From assembly GCA_002900995.3 (NCBI GenBank), contig CM035314.1, positions 899,252 through 963,251 of the forward strand: a DNA stretch of 64,000 nucleotides, read 5' to 3'. This stretch comes from Ganoderma boninense. Lineage: Eukaryota; Basidiomycota; Agaricomycetes; Polyporales; Polyporaceae. The position numbers and the translations under genes are program-made. The notes beneath the pieces are model-generated. The model searched no databases, was not told the DNA's origin, and worked only from the letters and a program-made list of their open reading frames with translations. Shown piece by piece: positions 35,001-47,509 of the stretch; position 1 is the stretch's first letter; the number at the start of each line of letters is the position of its first letter.

Positions 35001-38000
35001 ATCATCCAGATCCCCGCCATTCACAACTCGAGCGTCTACCCCTGGCTCACGATCTTCCAGCTCATGCGCTTTTACCGCGTCATCCTCGAAATTCCCAGGA
35101 TGAAGCCGCTGCTGGTGCGTGCCCTGACGTTCCTCTGATCTCACACGTCGTGCCCAATATGACATCTTCTGCCCTGCAGCTCGCAGTGTTTGGCAACATG
35201 TATGGCTTGGCAAACATGTCTCTCTTCTTGATCGAGATCAACCTGCTCGCTGCGCTCTTCGCTGTGCAGCTCGTGAGCGGCGACGTCAAGCAGGGCGAAC
35301 TCATTGACTTTGGCACGCTGTACAACACGTTCTTGGCCATCTACCAAGTCTTCTCTTCCGAGAACTGGACCGATGTCTTGTACAACGCCGCGGTGGCCGA
35401 GGTCCCTCTTCGGCAGTCGGCAGTTGTGGTTCTATTTATCGCTGGGTGGATGTTCTTCGCCAACTGTGAGCACCTGTATGCTCTGTTCAAAGGAATGCCG
35501 TGCTAACCGTCGAGCAGACATCGTGCTCCAGATGTTTATTGCCGTAATTAACGAGAACTTCGACGTCGCCGAAGAGTCGAAGCGCAGCCGACAGGCGTCT
35601 CACTATTGGGCTTCCCATAGACCCCAGCAGGCTCGTGCGGCGTGGGTCCGCAGATTGAACCCGTACCGTTGGTTCAAGGCGCAACCGAAGGCGATCGAAG
35701 TCGAGCTTCCGTCGAACCTCGTGTTACCCATGCAGAAGGCGCTAGTTCAGGACTACAGTCTTCCAAAACGAGATAATTCCGTTGTGGTACGTGGTTTCCG
35801 TAGCGTTTATTCGGTCGCGGCTGATTACGTTCTGTCAGGACCAATCCACGCGCCGCGGAGGCACGACTCGTTCGTACTCGGCGAAGTCGACCCTCAGGAG
35901 GTTGCAGCGCTTGTTCGCTGGCGACATAACCGCCGGAGATGTCCCGCTAACAACTCTCCGGAAGGTGCGCCCTGACTCTGTAGCGTCCGCCGACCCTATC
36001 GACGAGGAGACGGAGAGACATTTGTAGGTTATTTCGGTTGTACCATCGTCAATTTAAACTCTGACTCCTGGACAGGGAAGTACTCGCAGCTCTCAACAAC
36101 GACGCTGTAGATGTAGAAGAGCTCAACGACGCGCTATATGAGCGGCGTGCTCAGAAAGCCGACTTTATTCGCGATCACCCGACATATGACAAGACGTTCT
36201 GGATCTTCTCCCAGAAGAACTGGCTTCGCAGGACATGTCAAAAGCTCGTCGCGCCCGCTAGTGGGGATCGTATCTTCGGTACACCGCACTCCCCAATCGC
36301 CCATCCAATATTTCAACTAGTGCTCCTGCTCACCGTCATTGGTGGCATTGTGGTCGAGAGTATCGCGACACCTTTGTACCGCCGCGACTTCTACGCTCAG
36401 CACGGCTCTTTCCGAGGAACATGGTTCGATATCGCGGAAGGCTCCTTTGCTCTCGTTCTGCTTCTGGAGTTCGTCATCAAGGTCATTGCGGATGGTTTCC
36501 TGTTCACGCCCAACGCCTACGTCCGGAGTATCTGGAACGTCCTTGACTTCTTCATCCTTGTCGGCATTCTTGTCAACGCAATCACTGGTCTCATCTTCAT
36601 CGGCGGTCTCAGCCGCATCACACGATCACTCAAGGCTTTGCGCGCACTGCGCCTCATCACCCTCATTGACAAGATGCGGTCTACCTTCGAGTCGCTGATT
36701 ATTTCTGGTATGCTCCGTATCCTCGACGCCGCTCTCCTCGCCATCCTCTACATGATCCCGTATGCTGTCTGGGGTTTGAATATCTTTGCTGGCGTCACAA
36801 ACGAGTGCAACGATGGCGATATGTCGGGTATCAGTGACTGCATCGGCGAATATAACACCAGTATAGTCAACGACGCCAACGGTGATAACGCCTTCACTTT
36901 CCTGGCACCGCGTGTTTGGGAGAACCCGGTGCCATCGACGACATTCTCGTTTGATACCTTCCGGCAGTCGCTCCTGATCTTATTTGAGATCGTCTCCCTA
37001 GAGGGCTGGATCGACGTGCTAGGCGTTGCGACGAGTGTCACTGGACCAGGCCTGCAGCCTCAAACGAACGCATCCTTGGGTAACTCGATCTTCTTCCTGA
37101 TCTACAACTTGATGGGCGGTGTCGTTATCTTCACGCTCTTCGTCAGGTATGTCTAAAGCAACGTCTTGCCATATGGCAGTACTGACCGTTGATGCAGTAT
37201 CATCATTGGCAACTTTACGTCAAAGACGGGTTCCGCGCTGCTCACTCAGCCTCAACGAGAGTGGATTGACTTGCAGAAGCTGATCAAGAGGCAGCGACCT
37301 TCGAAGCGTCCCAAGAGGCGGCCGGCATGGCGCATCCGCCAGTGGTGCTACGACCGTGCCGTTCACAAGCATGGTTGGTGGTCTCGGATGATGACCGTGC
37401 TGTACACTCTGCACGTCGTCGCTCTGATGACGCAGACATTCACGCCACAGCACGCCCTCGACGAGTTCCGCAGTGAGCTTCAATCATCTCGCCCTAACAG
37501 CCGTCCAGATGCTGACAAGCGCCTTTTTTCAACCCATAGACGACTTCTTCATCTTCGTCACCGTCATGTACTGCGCCGACGTTCTCGTCCGTTTCTTCGG
37601 CCTTGGATGGTCGAGTTACAGCGCCAACGGGTGGAATATGTTCGACATCGTGGTTGCCGCGGGCAGTCTCTTCACCACCCTGGTCGTGCGGTTCAACACC
37701 GGCGGTTTCGTGATCCAGCAGCTGCAGAAACTGTTCATCACGAGCATCGCCCTGAAGCTCGTCCAGCGCGTGAACAGTCTCAACAAGCTCTTTAAGACGG
37801 CTGTGTAAGTGCCCACGCCTTGGTGGTCGTCCCTGGATGCTAACCGGATTTCTACTGAACTTGGACAGGGGGAGTCTGCCGGTCATCCTGAGTCTGCTCG
37901 GGCTGTGGGTCATCCTGTTCTTGTTCTTCGCGATCCTCTTCGTAGAGGTGTTCGGTATGACGAAGTGGAACTGGGAGGAGAACGCGACGCAGAACTACTC

Positions 38001-39595
38001 GAGCATGGCGAACGCTTTGGTGATGTTGTCATTCATGACAACAGGAGAAGGCTGGAACGGATACATGCATGACTAGTGAGTTTCCGCCTCAATTGGTTTT
38101 CTTTGGTCCTTGCTGATGGATTGTCGACCAGCGCCCTGGACTATCCCCGTTGCACGATCAGCGCCTTCGGTGAAACGGACTGTGGTAGCGTCTACTGGGC
38201 GTTCACCCTCTTCATCGCGTGGAACCTGCTGAGTATGGTAAGTCACAATCCACGTGTCATGCAGACTTGAGGTCTTCGCTGACCTTCTTGCCCAGTACAT
38301 CTTCGCCAACTTGTTCACTGGTGTTGTTGTCGAGAGTTTCTACTACGTCTTCCAAATGTCTGGCGGGGCCAAGTCGATCACCCGAGAGGAGATGCGAGCA
38401 TTCAAGAAGGTCTGGGCGGAATTTGCCAACCCGAAGACAGGGTATCTAGAGCGCACCAACTTTGTGCGCTTCTTCGGGGCACGTCTCTCTCACCCCTACT
38501 AGTAGCTGTGCGGGCTGACTTGGTTTTTTCCAGAAACTGAGCGGTATCTTCGAGGTCAAGATCTACCCGACAGAGTTTAGCATCCCTCGCATCATGGCCT
38601 TGTCCAAGGACTCTACGAATGGGGAGTCGTGGTCCCGAAAAGTGGTTGAGAGGCAAGATTTCAGCAAGACCGATATGCTGCTCAGCAACATCGATCGCAT
38701 GGCAATCAAGCGGCGGAAGAACCTCTACAACCGGCTTTACCACGAGGCTCGCATTTCGCATGAGCCTGGCAAGGGCATCTCGTTCACCAACATGCTCCTG
38801 CTGCTCGCCCATCACAAGCTCATCGTGGACCGGGAAGCGCTAGTGTATGTGGACCATTCGTTCTCTAGAGATCGCCTGCTGACTGATGGTTGTGTAGACT
38901 GAAGGACCTTGTCGTACGGACGGAGACGAACAAACTCGTCACGGATCTGGTGGACTTCGACCGTGTGCAGTCGCTCTTGCTTATGATCTTGTACCGCCGG
39001 CGGTACATTGCCCAGCGGGAGCAGGCTCGCATGAGGCAGATGGGTGGTCCAGGTGGGTGGCCTCATCTTGTTCCCTCGTGGCATGGAAGCTCACGACGTG
39101 CAAATTCCCCAGATATCCCTGCCATCATCGTCGATGCATTCCCCACTACGCCTCCGTCAATGACGCGGGATATCACTTCGCCGTTCCAGACCCCTATTCA
39201 CAGATCGAGAGACGGCATTGATACCCCGGTGGCGATCACCCCGGTGGTCCTCCAGTCTCCTGACGTGTCGTTCGCGCTTGAGACGCCGTCGCAACCGCTC
39301 CAGCGCAGAACGCAACGGCTGAGCGACGTCAGCATGTTGTCTACCGATATGAGTGGGAGGTAAGCCATCAGCTTTACAGGCCCACTGCAAGCGCAAGTGC
39401 TGACCAGGGAACGTACAGGTTGGACAACTCCACGTTCCGAGAATCGCGCTCTGGTGATGAGGACGACGTGCTGTCGTCGATGCAGAATTCCATGTGGCAA
39501 GGTAAGCGCCGTTCCTTGCTCTGCTGCTGAATGGGTCCTTATGTCTACCTTTCCTAGATATGATGCTAGAGGCAGCGGAAGAAGATCGAGACTGA
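32007..39595 (+). CDS. cch1: Voltage-gated calcium channel alpha-1 subunit Cch1
   Basis: Cch1 is the pore of the fungal high-affinity calcium uptake channel in the plasma membrane, working with Mid1. The gene has about twenty small introns and no visible lesion. After a 280-residue Ser-rich head it has four repeats of six helices. S4-like segments include [15 protein letters not shown] and [14 protein letters not shown]. Pore loops read SSANGWSG (repeat I, split by an intron at 34385), SSENWTDV (II), SLEGWIDV (III) and TTGEGWNGY (IV), so the filter is Asn-Glu-Glu-Glu. A cytosolic tail with [20 protein letters not shown] recalls the EF-hand-like region of calcium channels. The tail ends LEAAEEDRD. 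The length, around 2,000 residues or more, fits the family. Confidence 0.93.
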
Positions 39596-40163
39596 TTCGG
39601 CTGGACTCTGGACTGGACTTGTTTATTTGTAACCATCGTCGCTCCTTCGTGTTGCATATATGTCTGATTTCTTATGGACCATCTCGCACGCTCGCACGTT
39701 ACTGTAGAGTTATTGCATTAGTAGTGTACACCATCTTTGCATCTAACTTATTCGAGGACGCTCGAATTTTACCCTCCCATACTTTGGTCTGCCACTTCCC
39801 GGTTCTCCCAGCCTTCGGGAATGAACCCAAACTCGGCGTGCTTACCGAAACCCCCGACAGAGAACCAATCGCAAGGCGTGTTTGGAGGAGGATGCTGTCC
39901 GCTCCGAGATCTTTGCTTCTTGATGTTGTCGCATGTTGAGTCAAGAGACGGAGGTTGCAAATGGACGGATGAAAGGTGTTACTCACCTCGCTGCTGCGGA
40001 TTCGGTGCGGGCCTTGGCGCTTCCGGCCGGCCGTGGCGGGTCCAAATTCGACCGCTACCACCACCACCACCACCACTGCCCTGCCCTTGCCTTCGCTGCC
40101 TGATTCCGCTCGCTTTCTTCTCATCTCTAGCCAAGGGGTGTCTCGGATCCCTTACTCTCAACG
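39596..40163. other. cch1-epsin intergenic region
   Basis: About 570 bases holding the cch1 3' end and the epsin promoter. A short CCA/CAC trinucleotide run lies at about 40057-40076, followed by a C/T-rich tract just before the epsin start. Confidence 0.4.
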
Positions 40164-42145
40164 ATGTCCAGCATGCAGCACCTCGGCAAGGGCATTGTCC
40201 GCGCCGCCAAGAACTACACCAAGGGGTACTCGGACGTCCAGGCAAAAGTGCGCGAGGCGACCTCGAACGACCCATGGGGCCCGTCGGGCACGCAGATGAA
40301 CGATCTGGCGCAGATGAGCTACAACCAGTGAGTCTTCGCCCCCGCCGTTCGCACGAGAGATATCGTGCGGGGGACAAAGCCTCGCAGGCCCATCTGAACC
40401 GGGCCCCGCAGAGATCACTTTGTGGAGATCATGGAGATGCTGGACAAGCGGCTGAACGACAAGGGCAAGAACTGGCGGCACGTATTCAAGGTCGGTGTCC
40501 ACCACCCCACCCCCCTCCTGTGCCCTGCCTCTCCTTTCTCTGCGTCTCGCCCGGCGCTGACCTTGTCTGTCCGTGTCCCGTCGCATGGCTGTGGTGGCCC
40601 CCGGCGTCCAGTCTCTCACGGTGCTGGACTACCTCCTGCACGCGGGCTCGGAGAACGTCGTCGTGTACTTCCGGGACAACATCTACATCATCAAGACGCT
40701 CAAGGAGTTCCAGTACATCGACGAGGAGGGCAAGGACCAGGGCGCGAACGTGCGCCAGAAGGCCAAGGACATCACGAACCTCCTCCAGGACGAGAGCCGC
40801 CTCCGGCGCGAGCGCCGTGACCGCGCCTCGATGCGCGACCGCATGGTCCGCGGCCGCGGCGAGCCCGGGGAGGACGACGACGGAATCGAGGGGAACGAGA
40901 ACGACCGCCGGCGCTCGCGCAGCGTGCCCGGAAACGGGCGGCGGCGGGGCGGCCCTGGGGCCGGCGGGAACCGCGAGGACGACGACCTGCGGCGGGCGCT
41001 CGAGGAGAGCAAGCGGACGGCGGAGGAGGAGTTGCAGAGACAGAGGCTGACGGCGGAGGAGCGCGACCTGCAGCAGGCGATCCGACTGAGCGAGGAGGAG
41101 GAGGCGAAGCGGCACCAGGCGCTCGCGGACGCGAACGCGTCGTCGCTGTTCGACGAGGGCCAGCAGCAGCAGGCGGCTGCTCAACAGAGCACAAATCCGT
41201 TCCCGCTCGTCGACACGTCGCTCCAGGCGGCCCAGCCCCAGTTCCTTCAGCCCCAGTTTACGGCCGTCCCACAACAGTTCACGTCGTTCAACCCGTACCA
41301 GCAGCAGGCTCAACAAGAGGCTATGCAGGTGCGTGTGTGCTTGGTTTGTTGGGAATATGTTGGGGTCTCATGTGTGGTGGATGCGTGGGTAGGCCGAGTA
41401 TATGCGCCAGCAGCAGGAGTGGCAGATGCAGCAGCAGCTCCAGGCACAGCAGATGCAACAGCAACAACAGCAGGAGGAGTGGATGCGGCAGCAGCAGTTG
41501 CTTCAACTCCAGCAGCAACAGCAGCAACAGCAACAACAACAGTTCCTCATGCCGCAACAGCAGCCGCTCATGCCTCAGGCAACCGGATTTGGGTACGTGG
41601 TGGATCTGGAATACGGCATCATTATGGTTCTTCTGACGCTCGCTGCAGCTCGAACAACCCGTTCGCGCCCTCGCTCGCCGTCTCGACGTCCGGCATGCAG
41701 CACAGTTCGTCTCCGGGCCCTCAGACAGCAAGTCCGGTGTCGTTCAACTTGCAGGGGACATACGGGAACGGCCCCAGCTCCGTATCCCCGCCCCCACTGT
41801 CGCAGTCAGCTCCTCCCTCTGCGCAAAGGCAGAACACGATGCCTGCAGTCAAGACGCGCGCGGACGACGAGCACTCGAAGCTGGCGAACTTGCTAGCTGC
41901 CCGCGAGGACGGGATCGATACGTTCGGAAACTGGGGCAACCTCCGGTGCGTTTGCGTTTGCCCCTCTACCTTACCGCGTGTCGGTGCTGATCTACGCGGA
42001 TGGACGCAGATATGGGCAGCAGGCGGGGCGTCTTGGCGGGCAGCCGACGGGCGCGCCGCAAAACAGCCACAACCCGTTCGCGCTGCAGCAGCAACAGCAA
42101 CAGCAGCAGGGGGTCGCCAGCGAGCAGCCGTTCTTCTCGATCTAG
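40164..42145 (+). CDS. Epsin (ENTH-domain endocytic adaptor)
   Basis: Epsins bind PI(4,5)P2 and ubiquitinated cargo at clathrin-coated pits. Exons 40164-40327, 40412-40490 and 40612 onward join in phase; three more introns follow. The ENTH domain covers about residues 5-145 (VRAAKNYTKGYSDVQAKVRE, DPWGPSG, EIMEMLDKRL, YLLHAGSENV). Two ubiquitin-interacting motifs follow (DDLRRALEESKR and ERDLQQAIRLSEEEE), then a Gln-rich region encoded by CAG/CAA runs, and three NPF motifs (TNPFPL, NNPFAP, HNPFAL) that bind EH-domain proteins. The C-terminus EQPFFSI differs from the clathrin-box ending seen in yeast. The order and content fit Ent1/Ent2. Confidence 0.92.
41425..41560 (+). repeat. CAG/CAA repeat encoding poly-Gln in epsin
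   Basis: This is an imperfect run of CAG and CAA codons within the epsin gene giving stretches of up to about eleven Gln. Mixed codons make it less prone to slippage than pure CAG. The long Leu-rich open frame on the other strand is its shadow. Confidence 0.8.
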
Positions 42146-44027
42146 TTGCCAGTGCATGTTGTTGCTTCTGTGTTGTTGGTTTTTTTTATGGCCCCTGCGC
42201 TTCCTCTTCACCCGCTGTCATCGATCCCCCGGCACCCGTCCGCGCGCCCTCGTTCCCGTTTCCTCTGACAGATGTTTTCTTTTTTCACGCACTTGGGTTC
42301 GGGTTCAGTTCTCGTTCTCGTTCTCATTCTGTCCACCTTCCATACCTCCCGTGACCCATGACCCACTGCTAACATGACACGCCAACACCAAGAAGACCAA
42401 GACGACCAAGACCGAGGCCGAGGCCTTTTGACGCTTCGATGACCTAGATCTGCTACCCGACCGCTCAAAGGATACTGTACTGTTTCTAGTTTGTTTGTGT
42501 GTGGCTATTGCTGCAATCTTTGTACATACTCGAGCGCAGAGCGGGTTCTCGCTCGCATACCCATCGTTGCTACGAATGGGAGCGCGGAGGGGTGCCAGTG
42601 TTAGTAGATGATACATATGGAACTTGGAAGCTTGCAGGCCTGGGGGGCCTGTTGCACAATTGGCGTGGCACGCACGATGGTGCGGTTATGCAGGGGCAAC
42701 TTTGAGAGGCTCGAGTCGAAGGAGGCAACCGCAAAATTATGGTTAAAAATCAATGTCCCGTACGCGGTGCACTGCCCAAGAATAGGCGGATAGCTGTGAT
42801 TTATGTATACTTGTTTGGTTCGTCATGCATCACCAGTTCAGTAAGTAGCATGCGCAGCGCAGGCGACCTTATCGGGAGCCTCAGGTCAAACGACTTTTGT
42901 GCAGAACATCTCGTCTTGCTGCCATGAACCTCTTCCTCCTTCTGCTTTTCAACGTCAACAGCGATAGATCAGGGACATCCGACGCTATGGGGACACTGCC
43001 GCCAACGGAGCACCACGTTTGAAAAAACCACGGTGGGCTCATGGGATGGCCGACGGCCAGTCTTCGATTTTGATCTCCAACGAATCTGACATCGTATGGT
43101 AGTTTTTCGCACCATTTATATGGTGAAGAAATATAGAACTTACGCATATACCCAGCCACTCCAGTCACTTCCCGTCAAGTCTATGCGCCTGGTATCTACG
43201 GATACGGGGTCACCGTGTGCTACTAGGTCCCCTGGCTGCGCTGTCGATGGTGTCTACGACACACTTGATGTAAGTACTAAGTACATGTTCGCGGTCGTAT
43301 ATATACTCGCTGTGCTGATCCTTGTCTTCTAGTAGCCGCCGAGGGTTCGAGTTACACTCAACCACGTTCATGCTTGGCCGCATGGTGGTCCTACCAACTT
43401 GAACATACTCTGCGGTGCACTTCTCCTTTGCATGGGATGATGCAGTCGGTTTCTCAACGAGGCTGTGGTCCGTGGAATTCCTAGGACACTCGAAGCGCAG
43501 CGGACTCGGGAGAAGAGCGAGGCGACGGCTCATGAAATGTTCCATACAACCCTGCAGGCATCTGTCCCACCATCGATTGATTTCAGCGCTGTTCGACCAC
43601 CCCCACATACAAGCGAAGAAGCCTATTGAAAGCCTGTGGGTATAGATCACGGCCTCTTGGGCAGCTTTCCCATATCCAACGAATCATGGACAAGGCGGTC
43701 TTAAGGTTAAAGTTAGAGGGGGTTGAAGCCTTGGTCTCAGGCCCTGCCTTAGGTGTCGGCCCGTGGTTCATGCACCCGCATCTGCAGCACCCGTCTCCCC
43801 CACCCCCCACCTCCTGATATTCATTCAAGAGTCTAGGTTCCTGTCCACAACCCGCCCGTCTCCGCAGCCTATCGTATCTTTGTGCCATCCACATTGTCCA
43901 CCAGTCCTTCCTAATACCATATCCACATCCCCACCTTGACGCACTTTGGGGCCCGACCCATCCTGCACAACTCTACACACCGCGCACTCGGCACTCAGAT
44001 TAGTAGTCAGCCCCACCCACAAACACC
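42146..44027. other. About 1.9 kb intergenic, no supported gene
   Basis: It follows the epsin 3' end. A short TTCTCG repeat lies near 42308-42330. Open frames up to 146 codons occur on the minus strand at 43210-43650, with no motif or splice pattern. A C-rich tract near 43797-43810 precedes the Rab gene. Confidence 0.35.
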
Positions 44028-45206
44028 ATGTCGAGCACACAGAAGATGGACAATGCAGCTGCGCCTATGGATGTCAAACTCCTCCTCATCGGGAACTCAT
44101 CCGTCGGGAAGACCAGTCTCCTGCTCCGGTTCTCGGACCAGCAGTGGCTACCCCAGCACGGGAGCAGTACCACAATAGGTGTTGATTTTAGGGTGCGATT
44201 CTCCCTTTTTTTCGTGATTCAGATCTATCTGAGCTCATACGATGTTCATTGTACATAGAGGCGCATAATGGATATCCACGGCAAGAAGATTAGAGTAAAC
44301 ATATGGGTGCGTATCTGCCGAAACCCACCGTCTTCTGCACGCGCCGTCCAGGCTACGTGTGCTGGTGCTGTGAAGGCTCACGCACGCGATAGGACACGGC
44401 CGGGATGGAGCGTTTCCGCACGGTCATATCGTCATATTATCGCGGTGCACAGGGCATCATCCTCGTGTACGACGTCACGAGCCGCGAGTCCTTCGGCGCG
44501 CTCCCCAAGTGGTTCGCCGACTTCGAGCCGTACGTCCCCAGCACCGCCGTTAAGATCATCGTCGGCAACAAGGTCGACAAGGTGCGCTCCCCGCTCTACC
44601 ACTCTCCGCGTGTCTCGTTTTCAGTGTGTGCTGATGGGCTTGCTGCTTCCCTTCGTCACGGCGTGTCGGTATCCCCGCGCGGCGCGTGCTTCCACTCTTC
44701 TCCGTGCGCTCTCTCCCCTCGTTTTCTACCTCCCCTTCTCATGCTCCCGGCTCCGGCCGCCCCGTAACCTTATCGACGATCGTCCCTACCGCATGTGCAC
44801 CCCACCCAAACCACCATGCTGCCCGCCACCGTGACGCATTGTTAACATTACACCCTGGCCGCCCACAAACGCGCCTGCACAGGAAGACTTGCGGCAAGTA
44901 CCCGCCTCGGAGGGCCAGGCGTTCGCGACGCGCATGAACGCGCTCTTCGTCGAGGCCTCGGCGGCGACCGCCGTCGGCGTGCAGGAGGTGTTCCGCAACG
45001 TCGTCGAGCGCATCGTTGACCCGCAGGCTGAGCTCCGGCAGTCCGCCGATGCGCGCACTGCGGACAGTGAGACTGAGCGCGGGTCTGGACCGGGGGGCGC
45101 TCGCGCTGTGCAACGAGTTCCACCGTCACGTCGTCTGGAGTGGAAGGACACCTCTGGTAATATCAACCTTGGGGCGGCGGGCACTAGCAGCGGTTGCAGG
45201 TGTTGA
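44028..45206 (+). CDS. RAB18: Rab18-like small GTPase with altered switch II
   Basis: Rab18 acts in membrane and lipid-droplet/ER traffic. Exons 44028-44192, 44259-44306, 44393-44581 and 44883-45206 join in phase to about 241 residues. The P-loop is GNSSVGKTS, the effector threonine is in TTIGVDF, G4 is GNKVDK and G5 is VEASAAT. The C-terminus ends CRC, a double-geranylgeranyl signal. The switch II motif reads DTAGMERFR: the catalytic Gln is Met (ATG at 44405-44407), which should lower GTP hydrolysis. In G5 the usual SAK Lys is Ala. The C-terminal tail is longer than usual. Rab18 was chosen over Sec4/Ypt1 from [17 protein letters not shown] and the double-Cys end. Confidence 0.82.
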
Positions 45207-45829
45207 CGTGGAGCACGGTCGAGGCTTCGAGGCTTATAGACCCTAAACTTTGCTGTTTGTCCGCGTTACTAGGGCGTGGTGCTGGTTTCCAGTGAGTCTT
45301 ACTGTAGTCCGAGGGGATCATATCATCGAGGGATCTACAACGAGGTATACAGAATTGGTGTTCAGAATAAGTTGGCGAGGCCATTCAAGTTGTATGGCCA
45401 GTGCGCTCCCCGAATGCTAGGACTAGTAGCTTTGATTGCAAGCACGTTTGGTACGTACCCTTGCGGTAGCAACACTTTGGCATACTGACCGAAACACGAA
45501 ACAGAACCTACTGCTCTGAGTTAGGCCACCGTGACTAGTATTGGGCCACTGGCTCAAACGTGATAAGTATTCGGAACATTTCGTATTTGACTTATGGCTA
45601 TGGCTCGGCTCTTAGCCAGCACCAGCGCTTAGCAAGTTCTTGCACTCTGTCTGTAACGGTCCGCTACTTCAAGCTGAGCTTGCATTGAGGATGCTCTAGT
45701 ACACCTGTTAGTATCCGACAGGACATCAACTGTAAGCACTCTATACCTGCATGCAAAAATGGTGCGTCTGTCACAGCACTTACATAACCCCTCACGTCTC
45801 ACCTTGCATGAGCTGATTCTGCAATGCGT
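45207..45829. other. Spacer downstream of the Rab gene
   Basis: About 600 bases with no supported coding signal. Confidence 0.3.
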
Positions 45830-46610
45830 TCATCAGCGTCTGGGATTCTGTCCACCGTCCACAGGCAGTGCATGGATGATATTCCATCGCTCCTCGACTT
45901 TTGCGATGTGTACGGCGGAGGGGTCTCTACTTTCTATTCCTTGTAGCAAACGTGATCGCTACCTCATTGATTGGATACACGGCCTGGTGAGCCCGTCAAA
46001 TCGCATCCACGGAGTTGTATCACCCCGACCTAACCACATATTTTTTTCTGTAGGGAGCATCAAAAGATGCTGCGCCAGTGCCCTGACGATTCGCCGGACC
46101 GAAGGACTCGGAACAGCTCGACCATGAGGGCGCTCGCTTTACTTTTCGAGTCGGGTCTGGCCTACTCCATCATCCTTGTAAGTGGGGGAAGTATTGCATC
46201 GCTTGCATATGCATACGTTCAAGTTTAGCAGAGGCTGACGGTCGTGGCTGAATATTACTCTGATAGGTCATCGCCATGATAGTCATTGTTCCGTCGCACT
46301 CCAAGCTAGCCCATACCCCAAATGTTGCGGCTTTCCTCTCTAGCACGAACCTGCTCTTCACCGGGTGCTTCGTCACGGTGATGATCCTCGTGAGTACCCC
46401 CTTCCGCGATCCATGGGTTCAGCGATGAGTTGAGCGGGACCGTTCTACGAACAGGCTATCTATCCGACTATCATCATCTTTATCGTCGCACTCAATCGCT
46501 CGCCAATTGAGGGCGGCTTTGTCAACGCGAGCATAGGTAGTGGCTCCGCCGCTCTTCTACCAAGCATCGTTTTTGGTAGCACCTCGTCCAGCGGGTCGGA
46601 CTGAAAGTAC
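45830..46610 (+). pseudogene. Decayed partial copy of the neighbouring seven-helix protein gene
   Basis: Sequence from about 45890 matches the 3' half of the gene at 47.5-49.2 kb segment by segment: DVYGGGVSTFYS, then LLFESGLAYSIIL, VPSHSKLAHTPNVAAFLSS and AIYPTIIIFIVALNRSPIEGG. The corresponding segments in the intact copy are DVYGGISTFLS, LLFESGLVYTIIL and AIYPTIIICIVALNRSPIDGG. The copy has stop codons right after STFYS (45944 on), lacks the 5' half and is in the same orientation. It is a relic of a tandem duplication. Confidence 0.7.
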
Positions 46611-47509
46611 ATGTCTCACTCTCACCGAGCCTTCTGCACTGAATGAATGTGCTATAACGCTCTGCGATGAAGTCCGTCAGACGAGCAGCCAACTTGAATG
46701 GACTCGGCGGAGCCCTCAAATTAGATCACAACTTCGGTACGTAAGTAATCATGGGAGTGCCTGCCAACTCGGAAACGGGCCACTGGCGGCTCGAGGATGA
46801 CATGGAAGTTCGTGCATCAGCACAGTTGTGGGCGGTGAGAGTGAGGCTGAGCAATATGACAGTAGATTCCTGTTCCTCCACCGTGCACGATGCACGTCGC
46901 GGTCAAGAGCCCTCCGGTGTTGGCGGCCCGGATTGCTTGGCCCTATTTGGTCTGCACTTGGCCACCAGCAGCCAGCCTAGCGCTTGGTCGTTGGACTGTG
47001 ACTGACTTAGCTTGAAGTTAGACCCTCGGGCCATCTTAGCCAGGCTGCGACTCACACGTAGTTCAGGACCTAGGCTGCTGCTTGCATCCGGACATTTATC
47101 AGGATTACATTGAGTACCAAACCAATGCATTACTCTCTGCTTACGAAGCCTTTCAATGTTCCTGGACAGGCTCCCGACTTGCTCTCCCGAACCGCCAAGG
47201 CTCTCAGTCTCCGAAATGGTGCCGCTTAATCATGGGCATCTATGTCTACAATACCACACCAAGGCTTGTAACTGTACCAGAAGAGGGCCTAGAATCCAGC
47301 GGCTCGCCAGTCTCGCCAAGCGGGAATATATTACTCGGCTCGATCTCAGGCTCCGATCTGGTCGTCTAGATGTCTCCGAACTGCTTTCTTTGACATCTCA
47401 TATCATGGGTTCTTTGACGGCACTCACGTCGATGCACTGCATGGCGATCACTTAAGTACGGTACTTACATGTTACCCCGCACCAGCTTCTCGTCCGTGAA
47501 GCTCTCAAC
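46611..47509. other. Spacer between the tandem copies
   Basis: About 900 bases with short open frames only. It may contain eroded 5' parts of the partial copy, but nothing is recognisable. Confidence 0.3.

Noticed and set aside
35840..35975. Apparent frameshift in cch1 (a frame reading [12 protein letters not shown])
   Set aside because: Phase-0 use of the intron ending at the CTGTCAG acceptor (about 35839) puts translation in the other frame, which continues cleanly into [10 protein letters not shown]; there is no lesion.
40486..41316. Long Leu/Arg-rich open frame on the minus strand (276 codons)
   Set aside because: It is the antisense shadow of the epsin coding sequence with its biased codons.
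42881..43650. Minus-strand open frames of 95 and 146 codons
   Set aside because: Composition looks random, no family resemblance, and no splice sites that join them.
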